The translations under genes were made by a program, and so were the position numbers. From Osmia lignaria lignaria (Eukaryota > Arthropoda > Insecta > Hymenoptera > Megachilidae), in the NCBI RefSeq assembly GCF_051020975.1, contig NC_135043.1, positions 10,788,001 to 10,852,000 of the forward strand: 64,000 nucleotides of DNA, in the 5' to 3' direction. The stretch's first letter is position 1. Each line of letters begins with the position of its first letter. A model generated the notes under the pieces. It was not told where the DNA came from. It searched no databases and worked only from the letters and a program-made list of their open reading frames with translations. This document shows positions 60,858 through 64,000 of this stretch, one piece after another.

Positions 60858-63800
60858 ATGAGTACTTTCCTACAAAATATTTACATTAAAGATGGAGAAT
60901 ATACAAAAACAATTTATACAATGGTATAGATTATTTACATCCAACTTGTATTATTTTACTATTTAGTTTATTGCTTATTATAATGTGTCTTACCAGACGC
61001 ATTGGTATTCCTTGCTGTGATACTAATTTTTAAAATCAAGAAAATGACTTTTTTAATTACTTTTAAATGTTAATTGAACGCATACAAAATAGATATGTAC
61101 ATTACAGATTAAGGAACAAAGATATACAGAGACAATAAAAGTGTTAATTGCACTTCTAGATGTTTATCCTGCTGTATGTATGATTATGCTAAAATAATTT
61201 TTTACATTATCGATAAATTAGTTTTATAAGTTATACATATTTGATAAATTATTTTACAGTCCAGACCTTGTTTATCTCTACTTGCTCACTGTTATTTTTA
61301 TACTCAAGATTTTATAGCTTCTGCGCAATGTTATGAAAAATTAGTTCAATTATGTCCGGATGAAAGTATATACAAGTTATACCATGGTCAATCTTTACAT
61401 CAAGCATGTATGTATCAAGAAGCATGGACAATATGTTCCAGTATCGTTAATCAAAGCAACCTGGAATTTAAAGTAAAGAAACTGCAGGCAGCAATAAAAT
61501 ATGGCCAAGAAGATATTGTTGCTGCAAAAAATCTTGTTGATCAATGCTCAGTTGATGATGTTGATACAGAGATTAATTTAGGATGTCTTTTATACAAGGT
61601 ATAAAAATGAAAATTGGAAGTACTCTTTATAAACGGTCTAATATTTGATCTTTTCAGGAAGAACAATACGAACAAGCATTAAAAAAATTTGCTAATGCGT
61701 TACAAATTGCAGGTTTTAAACCACATTTATCATATAATGTTGCACTTTGTTATTTTAAATTAAAAGAATATGCTGCATCCTCGAAACATATTGGTAAATA
61801 TACTAATATCGACGATACAGTTTGTTAATTCAATAATATTTTTATCCTACATTTTATGTTAGCTGATATTATTGAACAAGGGATAAAGGAACATCCAGAA
61901 TTAGGAGTAGGCATGACAACAGAAGGCATAGAAGTACGCAGTGTTGGTAATACTTTAACGCTTCACGAAACAGCTTTAACAGAAGCATTCAATTTAAAAG
62001 CAGCCATAGAATATCAACTACAAAATTGTAATTGTATAAAATAAATTTCAGTTATTCACTTATTTTAATTGCTATCGTGATAGTTGCTATCGGGTGTCTG
62101 AGTTTTAATTAATTGCTTTTAGTTGAAGCAGCAAAAGAAGCATTAACGGATATGCCTCCCAGATCTGAAGAAGAGCTTGATGCTGTTACTTTGCATAATC
62201 AAGCCTTAATAAATATGGATACAAAGCCAAGCGAAGGATTTGAGAAACTAATGTTTTTATTACAACAAAATCCATTTCCACCTGAAACTTTTGCTAATTT
62301 GTTACTGTTGTACTGCAAATATCAATACTATGATTTAGCTGCAGATGTGCTTGCTGAAAATGTGCACTTGACTTACAAATACTTAACGTCGGTAAGTATG
62401 ATTTTAATTATCGTAGTATTAATATATTATACACTCAAAATACATTTCTCACGGACTTCGATTTCACTACCACAAAAATTTAGATGGTTTATAAAATGAT
62501 GAAAACGATAGAAAACTTTATTAGAAATTCTACCGAATTCATATAATTTCTCAATCAGTGGAGTGTTTACTTTTTGAGTGTTTAGATTTTTTGGAATGTT
62601 TGTCTATACTATTGTCTGAATGCTTTCGTTTATGAGCTTTCACATCATGACTAGACAAACTTTCATTAGAGCTTTCATCGCTAAATGAATTATTATGCTT
62701 CTTTCTTTTCCTTTTTTGATCTTTAGAATACTTTTTCTTTTTCTTTTTAACAATTTCTTTTCTATCCGAATCGCTATCATCCGTATTTTGCTTAAGTTTT
62801 TTAACTTTCCTTTTTTTCTTTCTTTTCTCTTTGTGCTTTTTCTCTTTTTTAGTTACATCATCAGTTTGCGGTTGAACAATAGGTTGTTGTTCTTCTTCAA
62901 TCTCTGGGATTAATTCATATTTTTTCCCACCAGGAGACATAAAGCAGTCTTTAGATAAATGACCAGCAGTTCCACATTTAGTGCACGTAGTATTAAGGAC
63001 AGCTTCTAAATGTATGGTTTTACGTTCATGTTTTTCTATAGTTTTTCTCTTTTGCGTGTCTCTCTGTAATTCAACTCCATTCGGATCTAAATCTGTACCG
63101 CTTCCTTGATTCACGTATTTCATTGACAATCCTATTTTACCATCATCTCCGATTGAAATAATTTTACACCATACTCGTTCTCCTTTTTGCAAAATCTCTG
63201 CAACATCGTCGACACGAGCAGAGCTTACCTAATGAGTTTTTATAAATATAAAGGATTTATATTAAAACATAGAACCGAATAATTTATTATGAATACGCTG
63301 TTCTAATACCTGTGATTTATGTATCAGTCCCTGGGCTGAGCAGCCCGGAATTCTGATAAAAGCTCCGTAATTCTGTACCGATGCAATTTCTCCAAGAAAT
63401 ATTTCATTTAGCTTACAATTTGCCATCTTTATACAATTGAATACTAATATTTCTCTTTGTAAATTATACTGATATTAATACTTATACGGAAATCAGTAAC
63501 AATAAAGTAAATAATCATGCACGAATTGAAAGGTTAGGCTCACCAATAAAATACTCAGGCCTGTAGCAAGCGCAACGTAATAAGGGGGACGAGTAACAAG
63601 AATACAAAAAAATGTACAATATTGTATGTACATTTAAATTTAAAAATTGACAATAATTACAATTAATGCTTATTTTGTAGTATTTATATGATTTTTTGGA
63701 TGCATTAATTACGCAACAAACTTCACCAGAAGAAGCCTATCGGAAATTTGACGATCTTGGTAATAAACATATGGAAATATTACGAAAAGCTACAAAAAGA

Positions 63801-64000
63801 GTACAAGAAGCAAGATTAAATCACGATGATAATGCCGTTAAAAAAGCAGTAAATGATTACGAAGAAGCCTTAGAAAGATACATACCAGTTTTAATGGCAC
63901 AAGCTAAAATTTATTGGGAACTTGGGAATTATATACAAGTGGAAAAGATTTTCAGAAAAAGCGTGGAATTCTGCAATGAGCATGATATATGGAAACTAAA
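60858..64000 (+). CDS. TTC30: IFT70 / TTC30, intraflagellar transport TPR protein (partial)
   Basis: Exons: 60858-60923, 61108-61173, 61260-61598, 61658-61793, 61863-62027, 62123-62391 and 63681-64000 (continues past the window), all in phase. About 450 of the usual ~660 residues are present. Tetratricopeptide units are visible. Near-invariant family blocks include AAIKYGQEDIV, NLGCLLYK, HPELGVGMTTEGIEVRSVGN, AFNLKAAIEYQL, EALTDMPPRSEEELD, LHNQALINMD, LLQQNPFPPETFANLLLLYC and VEKIFRKSVEFCNEHDIWKL. IFT70 (DYF-1) is a core IFT-B subunit needed for assembly of cilia, in insects those of sensory neurons and possibly sperm. The intron 62392-63680 contains the whole ZCCHC17 coding region on the other strand. 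Confidence 0.96.
62551..63426 (-). CDS. ZCCHC17: ZCCHC17 (pNO40), S1 and zinc-knuckle nucleolar protein
   Basis: Two exons, 63426-63310 and 63228-62551, phase 0, give 264 aa (human 241). Residues about 5-80 form an S1 RNA-binding domain (FLGEIASVQNYGAFIRIPG, ending GLSMKYVNQGSGTDLDPNG). HLEAVLNTTCTKCG begins the CCHC knuckle Cys121-Cys124-His129-Cys134. CFMSPGGKKYELIPE follows, as in the family, and then a long Lys/Ser/Asp-rich tail (KEKKHKEKRKKKRK). The protein is nucleolar and linked to ribosome biogenesis and RNA processing. The gene is nested antisense in an IFT70 intron. The acceptor of exon 2 is directly followed by GTAAGC, so a donor-like word starts the exon. Confidence 0.95.

Noticed and set aside
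1..64000. tRNA, rRNA, CRISPR array, viral or bacterial gene content
   Set aside because: I looked on both strands and saw no cloverleaf candidates, regular spacer arrays, or viral/bacterial-type coding regions.

Overview
The window looks like nuclear DNA of an insect, most likely an aculeate hymenopteran (a bee or a close relative). Genes are split by short GT-AG introns (about 60-100 nt), coding exons match animal protein families, CpG-rich promoter stretches sit in AT-rich DNA, and there are many microsatellites and a mariner-type hairpin. I inferred all exon joins by eye from splice signals and reading-frame continuity. Gene names rest on remembered family sequences, not on a database search.

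Left third (1-30 kb, richer in GC and CpG). A muscle-type gene at 578-6402 (+, possibly myofilin) has two alternative 3' ends: a short 203-aa form and a 634-aa form carrying a Pro-Glu repeat and a coiled coil. An 8-kb stretch without recognisable genes follows, with cAMP-response-element-like sites and a long purine microsatellite. Next come a small serine-rich/coiled-coil gene (14545-18331, +), TMEM192 (20619-21814, -), an unrecognised 537-aa disordered protein (22773-24883, +), and two tandem InaF-motif single-pass membrane proteins (25328-26278 and 27915-28601, +).

Middle (29-50 kb, AT-rich housekeeping block). UTP25 (-, ribosome biogenesis), NPRL3 (-, GATOR1/TORC1), a single-pass membrane protein with two alternative C-termini (37110-39093, +), CHMP1B (-, ESCRT-III), PPP1R2 (-, protein phosphatase inhibitor 2) and POLE2 (+, DNA polymerase epsilon subunit 2). 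The gaps hold decayed mobile-element pieces, including boxes that occur twice in the window, a 196-bp foldback element and a mariner-like hairpin.

Right third (50-64 kb). EGLN1/HIF prolyl hydroxylase (-) spans about 9 kb. Its introns hold recurrent TACGTG cores, a GC island that may be an internal promoter, and a 72-codon ORF with a CxxC motif. It lies head-to-head with IFT70/TTC30 (+, runs off the window end), one of whose introns contains the ZCCHC17 gene on the opposite strand.

Neighbours are mostly unrelated in function. They are organised as head-to-head promoter pairs (NPRL3 with the membrane protein, PPP1R2 with POLE2, EGLN1 with IFT70, TMEM192 with the 537-aa gene) and convergent 3' ends. 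I found no bacterial-type system, CRISPR array, tRNA or rRNA, and no clearly undescribed molecular system. The most interesting leads are the repeated element upstream of UTP25 and CHMP1B, the intronic GC island and TACGTG cores of EGLN1, the small CxxC ORF, and the two genes with alternative 3' ends.
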